Origin: JABAAI01 sp965242745
GTDB taxonomy: Bacteria; Spirochaetota; Leptospiria; Leptospirales; Leptonemataceae
Assembly (NCBI GenBank): GCA_965242745.1
Contig: CBDETG010000022.1
Span: 1 to 52,300 of the forward strand
Direction of reading: 5' to 3'
DNA length: 52,300 nt
Both the position numbers and the translations under genes were made by a program. Shown piece by piece: positions 28,443-41,301 of the stretch. Under the pieces are notes generated by a model, which was not told the origin of the DNA, did not search any database, and was given only the letters and a program-made list of their open reading frames with translations. Numbering within the stretch: the first letter of the stretch is position 1; every line of letters begins with the position of its first letter.

Positions 28443-29429
28443 CTAAGGCAAAAAGTAGCGCTCTTCTCCGTCCAGGGGAAGGCGGCAGCTCTCAAGACTC
28501 CCGAAGTATTTGTAACGTCTTTTGGCTAATGCCTGGTAAAGAAATTGGCGCACAGCAGATGGAAATAAGTACAAAACACAAGCAGACAAACGCCAAAGTC
28601 CCCCCAGCTTCCAGGTTACTCTAAGCACAGCATCGGCGCCCTGGTATATCTTCCCTTGCTCCCAAAGTATGAGCGCCCTTTTGTTTTCTACAAGCTCTTT
28701 AGGCAGGGCAGCAAGGGCGCTTTGGCCTTGCAGAGCGCTAAAGCGAAAAATATGCGTATAATCTTCTTCCAATAAGAGCTGAGCCCAGCGGTTACATAAC
28801 ACGCAGAGCCCGTCGAAAAAGAGGACAGGGCTTTGTTCTGACTTCGCCTTGCTTGGCCTAAGCCAGCGCGGATCAAAGACAAAAAGAAAAAAAATCAGCA
28901 GCAGTATAAGAATTTCAGGCTTTGCAGCAAAGCTTTCATCATAAGAAAGATGATAAGCAAAGAAAAGGATGCTCGCAAGAAAGCATAGCTGCGCTGTGTA
29001 AAAGAGCCATGCCGGCATGCTTGCGCCGCTTTTTTTAGCTTTTGTTCTCTTGTCCCAGGCCTGAGACAACTCCCAGAGCAAGGCAAAGGCCAAGACCAGG
29101 ATGATAAAATACAAAGTCAGAGGCTCTGTCACGGCATAGTCCCACTGAGTCTTGTCAAATTGAGAAGAAGTAATAAGCTTCAGCTTAATATGGAAGACAT
29201 AGAGGCAGGCAAAAGCCAAAAGCAAAAGCGAGCATTTGACCACAATAGCGATGATAAGATTCATGGCTAAGAAAAATGCGCTGGCAGCGGCAAAGCGCTC
29301 GCCTACAGAAAGGGCGGGCGTCCCCCAATTGATGAAAAGAAGCAGAAATTTCACAAAGAAAAATACTCCCAGCGCCGTCCTATACATTCGATATTGACGA
29401 AGAGAATAGACTTCGGAAATTTTCATCAT
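28443..29429 (-). CDS. Membrane protein with C-terminal DCC (DUF393) domain
   Basis: 328 residues. The first 200 contain about five membrane helices (HTTM-like: ALGVFFFVKFLLLF, several further hydrophobic segments, and ILILLLIFFLFVF). The last 125 are a DUF393/YuxK-type thiol-disulphide domain beginning VLFFDGLCVLCNRW (FDGxCxxC at about 207-214) and continuing FRFSALQGQSAL, as in that family. Membrane-tethered DCC proteins may handle redox chemistry of exported substrates. It stands between the ExbB-like gene and spsF on the other strand; function unknown. Confidence 0.75.
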   Translation of the reverse strand: MMKISEVYSLRQYRMYRTALGVFFFVKFLLLFINWGTPALSVGERFAAASAFFLAMNLIIAIVVKCSLLLLAFACLYVFHIKLKLITSSQFDKTQWDYAVTEPLTLYFIILVLAFALLWELSQAWDKRTKAKKSGASMPAWLFYTAQLCFLASILFFAYHLSYDESFAAKPEILILLLIFFLFVFDPRWLRPSKAKSEQSPVLFFDGLCVLCNRWAQLLLEEDYTHIFRFSALQGQSALAALPKELVENKRALILWEQGKIYQGADAVLRVTWKLGGLWRLSACVLYLFPSAVRQFLYQALAKRRYKYFGSLESCRLPLDGEERYFLP

Positions 29430-29488
29430 TTTTTGCTTTTCAACTTGTATAACTCTATTTACTGCGTCTTTATGACGAAAAGGGAGCT

Positions 29489-30241
29489 ATGAAACAAAAC
29501 CGGATTGCTATTCTCATCCAAGCGCGGAGTAACTCTACCCGCTTCCCAGGCAAAATTTACGAAGGTCTGCCCACTGCGCAAGGCCCGGCAATTCTTAAGC
29601 ATATTTACAGGCGCCTTTCTTCTATTAGCAAGGACTTTTTAACTATGGTCTTAGCTCCTGAAGATGATACCAGACTGCTAAGGTGGTGCAGCAACAATGA
29701 CATAGCTGTGTTTGCCGGATCTCATAAAGATGTTCGGGAGCGTTATCGTGAGGCTGTACAATATTTTCAGATAGAAACGGTAGTGCGGGCTACGGGAGAT
29801 AATCCCTGCGTGGACCCAAAAATCGTTCAGGAAAGCATAGAAGGATTCCTAGATACAAAGCCAGCGCTCTTTTCTTTTGGCAACTTGGCCTTAGGCTTGG
29901 GCGTAGAAGTGATTTCTGCCGAAGCGCTCCTGCAGGATGTGCTGCGGGAACAAGCGCAGTATCGTGAACATGTAAGCGCGCACATCAAGCAAAACCCTCA
30001 GATTTTCACTAGCTGCCATCCCAATCATAACATTATGGAAATCTTGCCCTCCGGACAAGCGCCGCCGCGCATCACAGTGGATTTCCCAGAAGACCTGGAA
30101 GTAGTAAGGAATGTCTTTGCTTGTTTAGGGGAAGATTTTGACGCCTCAGCTGTGCTGCAGCTTTACAAACTATATCCTGATTTCTTCGAAAGCAACCAGA
30201 CTATCGAACAAATCTCTCTTCCCGCCGCCCTTGCCTCGTGA
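29489..30241 (+). CDS. SpsF-like cytidylyltransferase
   Basis: 250 residues. IAILIQARSNSTRFPGK at the N-terminus is the nucleotidyltransferase signature of the CMP-sugar/SpsF family; GDNPCVDPKIV and ITVDFPEDLEVV are further family blocks. It likely activates a sugar acid or similar for surface glycosylation. A good AGGGAG precedes the ATG by a few bases. Its TGA overlaps the GTG start of the next gene, so the two are coupled. In flagellated bacteria SpsF/SpsG-type pairs feed flagellin or surface-polymer glycosylation. Confidence 0.85.
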   Translation: MKQNRIAILIQARSNSTRFPGKIYEGLPTAQGPAILKHIYRRLSSISKDFLTMVLAPEDDTRLLRWCSNNDIAVFAGSHKDVRERYREAVQYFQIETVVRATGDNPCVDPKIVQESIEGFLDTKPALFSFGNLALGLGVEVISAEALLQDVLREQAQYREHVSAHIKQNPQIFTSCHPNHNIMEILPSGQAPPRITVDFPEDLEVVRNVFACLGEDFDASAVLQLYKLYPDFFESNQTIEQISLPAALAS

Positions 30242-31224
30242 AAGTCTATCTCCTTAGAGGGGAGGGGAAGTATTTTGGTAATGGACACAAAGAGCGGATG
30301 CGGGAACTGCAGGCAGCGCTCACTGGGCAGGGGCCGTACCAAAACTTTCAGCATTTTTCACCCCAAGAGCTTGCTTTGCTAGAAAAGCTGCGTAGACACG
30401 CCTCTTTCATTCCTAAAGGAATTATCTCTCATGAGCAGGAAGCGCCGGAGAGCATTGCATGCTTGTCTTTCCTGCATGGATATGAGCAGGCAAAAGAGCG
30501 GCGCCTCTTTCTTTTAGACTGCCGGGATATGGACCCTCGTCCTTTTTTAGATAAAGGCTTTGTCATCGCATTGGATAACCGCCACTCTTCTAGAAGGGCA
30601 TTAGAGCAGGCAGATAAAAAAACACGGAGCATAGATTTTCATGATACCCTGCCGCATCCAAAATGCAGTATGCAAAGACTATGGGAACATGCGCTCATAA
30701 GCCCTCTGCTTAAATCTTACACGCAGGAGGAAGCTCAGATAAAAAACAAGTCAGGACAGATCATATTCTATGCGGGCCATTTTAGGGAGTGGCCTTGCGC
30801 CGGGCATTTGCTGAAAATTTTCAGGCGCCTGAAAGCTCAGTACAAAGGGGCAGAAATCTTATACTATGGCGCAGAGGCAAAAGATGCGGGGCTGCGAGCG
30901 CTCACGAAGCATCAAAAGATGCGCAGCAAACAGGCTTTCTACGATCATCTGCAAAAGGCTGAGTTTGTTTTCTGTTATGCGGGCATGACCTGCTTGGAAG
31001 CCCTTTTCTTAAGAAAGAAAATCATGCTCGTGGAAAGCCCAAGCCAAGAGATCAACCAGCTTAGTATGAGACTACATGAAAAACTTAAGCTTAGCTACAC
31101 TGGAGGAAAAAAGCAGGCCTCACTATGTCTTCCGTCGTCTCCATGCAGGCAAAGGCCCACGGGCAATGGCTACGCTCTGCTCTTGGGCAGACTGGCAACG
31201 CAGCTGGAGGGCCCACATTTGTGA
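30238..31224 (+). CDS. PseG/SpsG-like nucleotide-sugar hydrolase or GT-B protein
   Basis: 328 residues with a GTG start overlapping the SpsF stop. The N-terminus MKVYLLRGEGKYFGNGHKERMREL resembles the PseG/SpsG GxGHxxRxLxL motif. The C-terminal half has a GT-B donor-site pattern (YAGMTCLEALFLRKKIMLV). These proteins remove UDP from the precursor of pseudaminic or related acids. With SpsF it forms a two-gene unit for an activated nonulosonate-like sugar; synthase genes are not in the window. Its end is only 3 bases from the convergent ftsZ stop. Confidence 0.65.
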   Translation: MKVYLLRGEGKYFGNGHKERMRELQAALTGQGPYQNFQHFSPQELALLEKLRRHASFIPKGIISHEQEAPESIACLSFLHGYEQAKERRLFLLDCRDMDPRPFLDKGFVIALDNRHSSRRALEQADKKTRSIDFHDTLPHPKCSMQRLWEHALISPLLKSYTQEEAQIKNKSGQIIFYAGHFREWPCAGHLLKIFRRLKAQYKGAEILYYGAEAKDAGLRALTKHQKMRSKQAFYDHLQKAEFVFCYAGMTCLEALFLRKKIMLVESPSQEINQLSMRLHEKLKLSYTGGKKQASLCLPSSPCRQRPTGNGYALLLGRLATQLEGPHL

Positions 31225-31227
31225 TGA

Positions 31228-32484
31228 CTAAAGCCCCTTTTTCCTGCGCCGTAAATATGCGGGGATGTCAAGATCGTTTAAGTCTATCTTTGCCTTTTTG
31301 CTGCTCTCATAGGCCTCAGCAGAAGCATGGGAGGTGTGTAGAGCATCCCACTCCTCTTGTGAGAGACGACGGGAAAGAGTTTGCTCATCGGCATGGTCTC
31401 TGGTCTCGGGCTCTTCCTGCCTCGGGGTAGAAAAGATGGGAGCAGCAGGTCTGGCTTTTTTCTTAGGCTCTAAGCCCGGTTTTCTCATAAAAATTGCCTC
31501 TGCTTGGCTGCGATCCAGGGGCCTATGCTCTTCTTTGGAGAAACCAGTCGCAATAACAGTTACCCGCAGGCGCTCCCCCAAAGCAGGGTCCAGCATAAGG
31601 CCAACAATAATATTTGCATCCGAAGCAAGATGGGGGCGTATCAGTTCCACAGTCTCTTTGAGCTGCACCATAGGCAGATCCTCGCCTCCGTAGACATGTA
31701 TCAAGGCGGCTTTAGCTCCTTTTATGGCGTTTTCTTCTAACAAGGAATTATGGATGGCCTGATTTACAGCCTGCTCTGCCTTATTCTCTCCTGCGCCTTC
31801 GCCGGCCCCCATTACGGCATCTCCTCCTTCTTTCATAACAGCGCGGACATCGGCAAAATCTACATTGATCAGGCCGGCTGAATTGATAAGGTCTGAGATG
31901 CCTCTTACCGCATTCAGTAAAATGTCATCTATCATACGAAAGGCTAAGGGTATAGACGTACTCTGGTCAATCACCTTGAAAACGGAGTCATTCCTAATCG
32001 TAATCAATGTATCTACTTTACTGCGTAAAACTTCCCAGCCTTTCTGCGCATAAGTCATGCGCCTCTGCCCTTCATGGTTAAAGGGTAATGTAACTACGCC
32101 CACAACTAAGGCGCCCCTTGATTTGGCTAAATCAGCCACGATCGGAGCTGCGCCAGTGCCAGTGCCCCCCCCCATACCGGCGGTAATAAAGACCATGTCC
32201 GCATTTCTTAATAGCTCTGTGATTTGCATTTGATCTTCCATAGCCGCCTTTGCGCCGACTTCAGGATCGCCGCCTGCGCCCATGCCCTTTGTAGATTTAC
32301 GTCCTATGGCCAAAGACTGAGAAGCGGAAGATTCGCCTAAGGCCTGCTCGTCTGTATTAACCGCAATGAATTCCACTCCGCCCAGCTTTGCGTCTATCAT
32401 ACGGTTGAGGGCATTCATGCCGCCCCCTCCTATGCCCACAAGTTTGATACGCGTGGGCGATGTTTTTTCATCTAATTCTAACAT
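31228..32484 (-). CDS. ftsZ: Cell division GTPase FtsZ
   Basis: 418 residues. Tubulin-like GTPase that forms the division ring. The N-terminal nucleotide site is intact (VGIGGGGMNALNRM at 16-29; GGGTGTG at 105-111), as is the T7 loop (NVDFADVRAVM near 208). A variable linker of about 70 residues follows, and the conserved tip DLDIPAYLRRRKKGL binds FtsA and other partners. It is the last gene of ftsQ-ftsA-ftsZ, with a 56-base gap after ftsA. Confidence 0.97.
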   Translation of the reverse strand: MLELDEKTSPTRIKLVGIGGGGMNALNRMIDAKLGGVEFIAVNTDEQALGESSASQSLAIGRKSTKGMGAGGDPEVGAKAAMEDQMQITELLRNADMVFITAGMGGGTGTGAAPIVADLAKSRGALVVGVVTLPFNHEGQRRMTYAQKGWEVLRSKVDTLITIRNDSVFKVIDQSTSIPLAFRMIDDILLNAVRGISDLINSAGLINVDFADVRAVMKEGGDAVMGAGEGAGENKAEQAVNQAIHNSLLEENAIKGAKAALIHVYGGEDLPMVQLKETVELIRPHLASDANIIVGLMLDPALGERLRVTVIATGFSKEEHRPLDRSQAEAIFMRKPGLEPKKKARPAAPIFSTPRQEEPETRDHADEQTLSRRLSQEEWDALHTSHASAEAYESSKKAKIDLNDLDIPAYLRRRKKGL

Positions 32485-32540
32485 GTACTTTCCTCCTACC
32501 TGGAACTTTTCTTTTCCTTTCCATTAAGACCTTCTTCCAT

Positions 32541-33767
32541 TTACACATTTTCCACCAGCCAACTCCTCAAGCGCCCTAAAATACCCTTAACGTTTATGGA
32601 AGGGTTATCTTCAGGGCCTTTGCGCGCAGCCATGCGGCGCATATAATGTAAAAGGCCTACTCCAACAGCAAACTCAGGGCTGCGAATACGATCTACAAAG
32701 CCCTCTACATTCTGGGGCGAACGTACTACAGCAGACAAAGCAAGGCTGTCTTCAGCTAATTCTTCCATGCCTTCAATAAGTGATGTCCCGCCGCAAAGCA
32801 CGACACCGCCTGTCAGCATGTTTTTGCAATCCGATTTGATCAGCTCCTTATCTACGTGCTCAAAGATTTCCCGCAAGCGCGCTTCCATGATCTCTGCTAC
32901 GTTCTTGCGCAAGGTTTGACGAGGAGGCCGTCCGCCTGCGCTGGGCAGCTCTATTTTCTCCATGGGGTCTACAAGGGCTGCCGTAGCAGAGCCATAGTTT
33001 TTTTTGATGAACTCCGCCGCCTCTACGGGCACTTTTAATCCTATAGCAAGGTCCTGCGTAATGTGCATGCCTCCCAGAGGCACAGTAGCAGAGAAGCAAA
33101 TCCCGCCTTCCGTATACAAAATAATATCCGTAATAGAGCCTCCAATATCTACAACTGCTATGCCAAGCTCTTTTTCCTCAGGATGCAGAAGGGCTTCCGC
33201 ACAAGCTAGAGAATTCATAACGCTTGCCTGCGGCTCTATACCGCAGGTGCTAAGCGCCTTGTGTAAGTTACTAAGAGCCGTATGAGAAACTGTCACAATG
33301 TGCACCTCTGCTTCTAAGCGCACGCCGCTCATCCCAAGGGGGTCACGTATGCCTCGCTGATCATCCAGACTAAACTGCCTTGAAAGCACGTGAAGGATTT
33401 CCTGCTCTGCATGAATACGTAGATTTTGCGTTCCTTCAATAACGCGCATCACGTCTTTGGATTTCACTATGCGCTCCGGATTACTTATGGCAACCACGCT
33501 TCGCGAATTATCACTATGGAGATGCTTGCCGCTTATATTTGTCATCGCCGCCTCGATTCCAATACCAGACATCAATTCCGCTTCGCGTACAGCTTCCGCT
33601 ATGTTTTGGGCGATCGCCTCGATATTAATGATAGAAGCAGTTTTTACTCCTTGTGAAGGAACAGAACCCGTGCCCAGTATCTCTACCTTGTTCCCTTCCA
33701 AAAATCGCCCTATGATTACGTGGCATAAACTAGAACCTATATCTATAGCGCAGTGGTACTCTTTCAT
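32541..33767 (-). CDS. ftsA: Cell division protein FtsA
   Basis: 408 residues, actin-like membrane tether of FtsZ. ATP-binding blocks are present (CAIDIGSSLCHVIIG at 6-20, VVDIGGSITDI near 205, LCGGTSLIEGMEEL near 330). The C-terminus GILGRLRSWLVENV is the amphipathic membrane-targeting helix. The start codon overlaps the ftsQ stop (TAATG), indicating coupled translation. Confidence 0.97.
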   Translation of the reverse strand: MKEYHCAIDIGSSLCHVIIGRFLEGNKVEILGTGSVPSQGVKTASIINIEAIAQNIAEAVREAELMSGIGIEAAMTNISGKHLHSDNSRSVVAISNPERIVKSKDVMRVIEGTQNLRIHAEQEILHVLSRQFSLDDQRGIRDPLGMSGVRLEAEVHIVTVSHTALSNLHKALSTCGIEPQASVMNSLACAEALLHPEEKELGIAVVDIGGSITDIILYTEGGICFSATVPLGGMHITQDLAIGLKVPVEAAEFIKKNYGSATAALVDPMEKIELPSAGGRPPRQTLRKNVAEIMEARLREIFEHVDKELIKSDCKNMLTGGVVLCGGTSLIEGMEELAEDSLALSAVVRSPQNVEGFVDRIRSPEFAVGVGLLHYMRRMAARKGPEDNPSINVKGILGRLRSWLVENV

Positions 33768-34600
33768 TACTTTTTATACAAAACAGCTTCCGAAGAACGC
33801 AGATCAAGCAGACTGTAAGGCCTCTTCTTCTTCAGAGCATAAGACAAGGCAGCATAAAGACGATCGACAAGCTTTTTATTTATCTCCACAGGCACCAAAA
33901 CACGCAGGGAAGCTTGCCTTAAGAATATGCTGATGCTTCCTTCAGCATTCATGCGCCATTCAGAAAAATGGGAGCTCAACTCAGGATATGCCGCTTGGAT
34001 GGTCGTGAGCGCTTTTAACATACGCTTTGCATTTTCACTTTGGAAATGTTTTCCCTTTTTTTTGAAAGCGCCTCTCAGCAAAGGCACCTTCCTGCAGCGG
34101 GTAGATTTTTCCGAAAGGACAGCGCCATCCTTGTCTATATCGTAAATAGCTTTCGTATCACTATCTTCAATCAAGGCAGCGCATTGTCTTTCTTGGATGC
34201 GCACATGTAAAGTGGCGGCTTCCTGCCTTAACTCAGCCAGCAGGATCATAGGATGCTCTAATAAAAGATCACGCGCACGCAGCAGGTCATTTTTGGAATA
34301 GCGCTGCCCTTTGCGCAGGGCCAAGATAGCGGCCAGCTCTTTCTTCTCCAAGTAAGTACGGCCTGTGATACGAATTTCCTGGAGAGCTGTGGCAGGTTCT
34401 GACATTGCGGAGGCATATAAGAAGGCTGCTCCTGCGCCAAAGCAGAGCAGAGCAGAAGAAAACAAAACTAGAGGCTTTGAATAGGACAGCTTTCTAAAAG
34501 CCGCCTTTGGATTCTGCCTAAGTATGTCTGCTTTGCTTTCATGAAAAAGGCTGACTTTTTTCTCCTCTTGCTTTTGTATGGAATGATCTTGTAAAGGCAT
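33767..34600 (-). CDS. ftsQ: Cell division protein FtsQ/DivIB
   Basis: 277 residues from the ATG at 34600; a TTG ten codons upstream is possible. A basic cytoplasmic tail is followed by one membrane helix at about 42-65 (PLVLFSSALLCFGAGAAFLYAS), a POTRA domain (LQEIRITGRTYLEKKELAAIL) and the FtsQ beta domain. It connects FtsZ-side and periplasmic parts of the divisome. It heads the three-gene division operon. Mur genes, common neighbours in other phyla, are not adjacent. Confidence 0.85.
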   Translation of the reverse strand: MPLQDHSIQKQEEKKVSLFHESKADILRQNPKAAFRKLSYSKPLVLFSSALLCFGAGAAFLYASAMSEPATALQEIRITGRTYLEKKELAAILALRKGQRYSKNDLLRARDLLLEHPMILLAELRQEAATLHVRIQERQCAALIEDSDTKAIYDIDKDGAVLSEKSTRCRKVPLLRGAFKKKGKHFQSENAKRMLKALTTIQAAYPELSSHFSEWRMNAEGSISIFLRQASLRVLVPVEINKKLVDRLYAALSYALKKKRPYSLLDLRSSEAVLYKK

Positions 34601-35119
34601 GAGAAAGCTTGGGCCTGCCTGCCTGCGCAAATAAGCGCAGCTAGGAAGACGACATCCTTACCTTTATTATTATGTCGCATTATGAAAGCAAGTAAAAATT
34701 TCCCAAAAATTGACAGCGTTGTTCTTTCCTTAAAATATCTATGCTTTGCTCTTCAGCTCTCATCAGCACTGCGGCCTTCTATATAAGAAATGCTTTACAT
34801 ATTTTCAAATTGCTACTTTTTGTATACCATGCCTAGAAAGCATGCCTAAACAAAACAGTATGCCGCAGATAGCAAACAGGGCTATGTTTTGCCATAACAA
34901 TTTAAAGGAATAAGACATGCGGGGGCTATAAGCTGGAGCATAAGAGCCCGCCCCAAAACTAGGCTCTTGCGACACAGGCAGAATGCCCTCACACTTCGGC
35001 CATTGCCGCAAAGGTAGGCTCAGGGAGCTTTGGGCGCCGTATTATGACGACAAGGCAGCATTTCCTCACACCCCGCCTGCTGTGCAAATGCAGCGCCGGC
35101 CCTTGCAGCGCTGCAAACT
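34601..35119. other. Intergenic region between metH and ftsQ
   Basis: About 520 bases without a solid gene. A weak minus-strand frame (34805..35011, TTG start, or 34805..34918 from an ATG) encodes a single hydrophobic helix (LLWQNIALFAICGILFCLGML) and could be a tiny membrane protein, but it has no ribosome-binding site. The ftsQ promoter should lie here; I see no clear one. Confidence 0.35.
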
Positions 35120-38866
<3,747 letters not shown>

Positions 38867-39049
38867 TCCTGACTTGGAAGAGTTTACTTAGTGTACAATT
38901 CGAAGAAACAGGCGCTTTGTGAAGCTGGGAGTCTTCCCAAGTATAACAGGAATATGAGGCCTAAAAAAGCTCCCTCTAAGACGGGATAAGAAACAAAGCG
39001 CCGCTTTCCTGTCAAGCATCACGCAGCTTTGCTGTGTGCTTTGTGACAT

Positions 39050-40006
39050 TCATGCCTTTCTTAAAATAATTTCGGTGATTTCAGAATCAGCGCCTACACG
39101 CATGGGAGGCCCCCAATAGCCTGTCCCCTTGCTTACATAAATCCATGTTTTCTCGTGCAGATGCAGGCCTCTCTCATAGGGCTGTAAAAGTTTCACGACT
39201 AAATTCCATGGAAAGAATTGGCCGCCATGCGTATGGCCGGATAATTGCAGATCATAGCCGCATTGAGAGGCAGCAAAGATGCTCTTTGGCTGATGCGCTA
39301 AGAGTATCTTTGGGACTTCAGGACCTTGCAGCGTGCAGGCCTGTATTGCTGCCTTAGGGTCTGTCTTGTGCTCTGCTATGAAGCGATGGGCGCTGTAGTC
39401 ATTTACGCCTGCTAAAATCAGGGGCGCCCCGTTTTTTCTAATGACAACATGCTCGTTTAGCAGGGGCCTAATGCCCCAGCTTCTAAAGAGCTCGATCCAG
39501 GGCATAGCGCCGGAATAGTATTCATGATTGCCTGTTACAAAATAGGAGCCGTAGGCAGCATGCAGTTTTTGGAGGACTTGAGCATGTTCATAAAGCTGTT
39601 CTACAGTGCCATCTACCAAATCTCCCGTAAGAGCTATGATGTCTGCCTTGCTTGCATTGATACTGTCTACTATAGTTTCTATATATGTCTTTTGGATCGT
39701 AAGGCCTATGTGAATATCTGATGCCTGACATATTTTCAAAGCATCTAAGGCATCAGGCAGATTTGTGATAGGGACTTCTACTCTGATCCTTGCCGGGGGC
39801 TTTCTGGCCTGATAGATACCAAAGGCGCTGGCAAGGGCTGATGCCGCAAAGACAGCTCTGCCGCCGCTTTGCAAAAGAAAAGACCTCCTGTCGAATACTC
39901 TCTGGCCATCTCTGTTTGCATGAGGCGCTTGCTTTTTTGATAGAAGCTTAGCAATGCACTTACTTGCAAAGAGGAGGCTATCCCACAAAAATGTAAACGT
40001 AAACAA
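39050..40006 (-). CDS. Metallophosphoesterase (C-terminal, catalytic part of a frameshifted gene)
   Basis: 318 residues from a TTG. The calcineurin-like phosphoesterase motifs are complete: SDIHIG, GDLVDG, GNHEYY, LLAHQP and SGHTHGGQ, which bind two metals. Before the domain is a twin-arginine-like DRRSFLL, a common feature of the YkuE/YaeI-type subfamily. The same frame continues upstream of the TTG without stop to a TGA near 40084, reading FWDPTNAYFWFAYICLGFSSFLF, and the membrane N-terminus lies in another frame at 40014..40253. Removing one base of TTTTGGG near 40065-40070 joins them into a normal protein of about 400 residues. Either sequencing error or a real frameshift. Confidence 0.85.
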   Translation of the reverse strand: MFTFTFLWDSLLFASKCIAKLLSKKQAPHANRDGQRVFDRRSFLLQSGGRAVFAASALASAFGIYQARKPPARIRVEVPITNLPDALDALKICQASDIHIGLTIQKTYIETIVDSINASKADIIALTGDLVDGTVEQLYEHAQVLQKLHAAYGSYFVTGNHEYYSGAMPWIELFRSWGIRPLLNEHVVIRKNGAPLILAGVNDYSAHRFIAEHKTDPKAAIQACTLQGPEVPKILLAHQPKSIFAASQCGYDLQLSGHTHGGQFFPWNLVVKLLQPYERGLHLHEKTWIYVSKGTGYWGPPMRVGADSEITEIILRKA

Positions 40007-40013
40007 AAAGCTG

Positions 40014-40253
40014 CTAAAGCCTAAGCAAATGTAGGCAAACCAAAAATACGCGTTCGTAGGGTCCCAAAAGCCGCAGCGGGATCATAAAAATAGGGCTGCA
40101 TATGAGTATCAAAAGCGCAGCGTGAGCATAGCTTTTTTGCTTAGGCGGCAGGCCTAAGCGCTGCAGAAGCCTTTTGCTTAGGTAATAGTAATTTGCGGCG
40201 CTGATCATAAGAAAGATCAGTATCCATATAGCCAAAGCGAGGTATGAGTTCAT
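40014..40253 (-). pseudogene. N-terminal membrane fragment of the metallophosphoesterase gene
   Basis: 79 residues with two hydrophobic segments (LALAIWILIFLMISAANYYYL; AALLILICSPIFMIPLRLL), which match the usual N-terminal membrane part of this phosphoesterase family. Its reading frame ends just before the catalytic part and overlaps the open upstream extension of that part in another frame. I read it as the 5' piece of one gene spanning 39050..40253. Confidence 0.65.
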
Positions 40254-40310
40254 AAGAGCGAAAGTACAAGCGCAGACTTTTGGTATCTCGATGGGCCTGC
40301 CACATAATCC
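40181..40310. repeat. Imperfect duplication of the phosphoesterase 5' end, copy 1
   Basis: This stretch contains the start of the phosphoesterase gene and its upstream region. It recurs, with substitutions and small indels, at about 40338..40490: both have GGTAATAG(T/C)AATTT, CTGATCATAAGAAAGAT, GCGCAGACTTTTGG and CGATGGGCCTGC in order. Confidence 0.65.
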
Positions 40311-40337
40311 TATTTTTGAGACCTATATGTTAAAATA

Positions 40338-40490
40338 GGTAATAGCAATTTACGGCACTGATCATAAGAAAGATGAGTATCCATTATAGTGAGAGCAATT
40401 ATAGAAGTGGCAGCGCAAGCGCAGACTTTTGGATTTTCGATGGTATTTTCAATTCGATGGGCCTGCTGCATATCCTATTTTCGGGGTCTG
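40338..40490. repeat. Imperfect duplication of the phosphoesterase 5' end, copy 2
   Basis: Second copy, lying just upstream of the gene. The start codon and reading frame are not kept, so it is a relic of a tandem duplication rather than a second gene. Confidence 0.6.
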
Positions 40491-40554
40491 CACACTAAAT
40501 GGGGCTTAGCTTCATAATGAAGCGTCTAAGAAAAGGCAACTCTTGCGCCCTTAC

Positions 40555-40731
40555 TTAGGTAAACAAAGTAACACAGCCATAAGCTAAGAGCCATGTTATG
40601 CCGATAACGGCTACCCATATGCCCATTTGAAATAAGATGCTTTTTAAGGGGTGTAGATCATTAATATATTTGTCGAAACCCACTATACCCTCTTTCTTGA
40701 TCGCTTCTATTAAACCTTTCCAAAAACCCAT
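40555..40731 (-). CDS. 58-residue single-helix membrane protein
   Basis: A short gene with an excellent ribosome-binding site: GGAGG lies 6 bases before the ATG. The protein begins MGFWKGLIEAIKKEGIVGFDKY, an amphipathic, basic start, and has one membrane helix at about residues 34-57 (FQMGIWVAVIGITWLLAYGC). Function unknown; small one-helix proteins of this kind may regulate larger complexes or belong to toxin families, but nothing here decides this. It lies alone between the phosphoesterase and the transposase remnant. Confidence 0.6.
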   Translation of the reverse strand: MGFWKGLIEAIKKEGIVGFDKYINDLHPLKSILFQMGIWVAVIGITWLLAYGCVTLFT

Positions 40732-41301
40732 TTCAATCCTCCAGTAAGTATTCTATATTTCTAAAAAATGCAGCTTAGAAGCTGGCTTGGCAGTCTCAAG
40801 CTCTAAGATATGCAAGAGGCCGCAGGCATAGCCAGCTTTACTAAGGCAAGTCTTCTTGATCAGACAAGAAGGGTGAAAAAAATCACTATTTTCGTATTTT
40901 TTATATGGCATATAAGCAAAAGTTTTTATATCATTTTTTATATAGGCTCTTATACAAAAGCGCAGCCAAACTGCAAAGGAGTTTGCTTGGCGCTCCAAAA
41001 TAAAAGCGCGCTCCAGTGGAAGGGGGGTGGTGGGTCTCCACTGGAGCACTAACCCTATAGCTTAAGTTGGGGATACTGCCACAGGGCTGAGTCCAACCTA
41101 GCATGGGCATCATATAATAACAAGTAAAATTTACTTTTATTTTTATTAAAAAAAGGGGAAGCTGATCCATTTTGATACACTGGAAATTGTCACACCCATA
41201 GCATAGTATTTGCGCTATGAGCATAGTAGATTTTATAGAAAAGTTTAAGACTAAAAAATGCTTTATTTAGTAAATGTACTGTAAAACACCTACATGTAGT
41301 T
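40732..41301. other. Gene-poor stretch with a strong hairpin
   Basis: About 570 bases. Open frames exist on both strands (for example 40753..41049 minus) but they have no start signal or protein character. The region contains the G-rich-loop hairpin listed separately. The part beyond 41200 lies downstream of the truncated transposase and may be the remains of that element. Confidence 0.4.
41010..41047 (+). repeat. Perfect 11-bp hairpin with G-rich loop
   Basis: GCTCCAGTGGA and TCCACTGGAGC pair perfectly across a 16-base loop AGGGGGGTGGTGGGTC. No T-run follows on either strand, so it is not a simple terminator. The loop has G6, G2 and G3 runs. Confidence 0.75.

Noticed and set aside
38867..39049. 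Cobalamin or SAM riboswitch before metH
   Set aside because: I looked for a B12 box and SAM-I core on the minus strand and found neither.
40753..41049. 98-codon minus-strand gene
   Set aside because: It spans the G-rich hairpin, has no start signal and an incoherent protein sequence.
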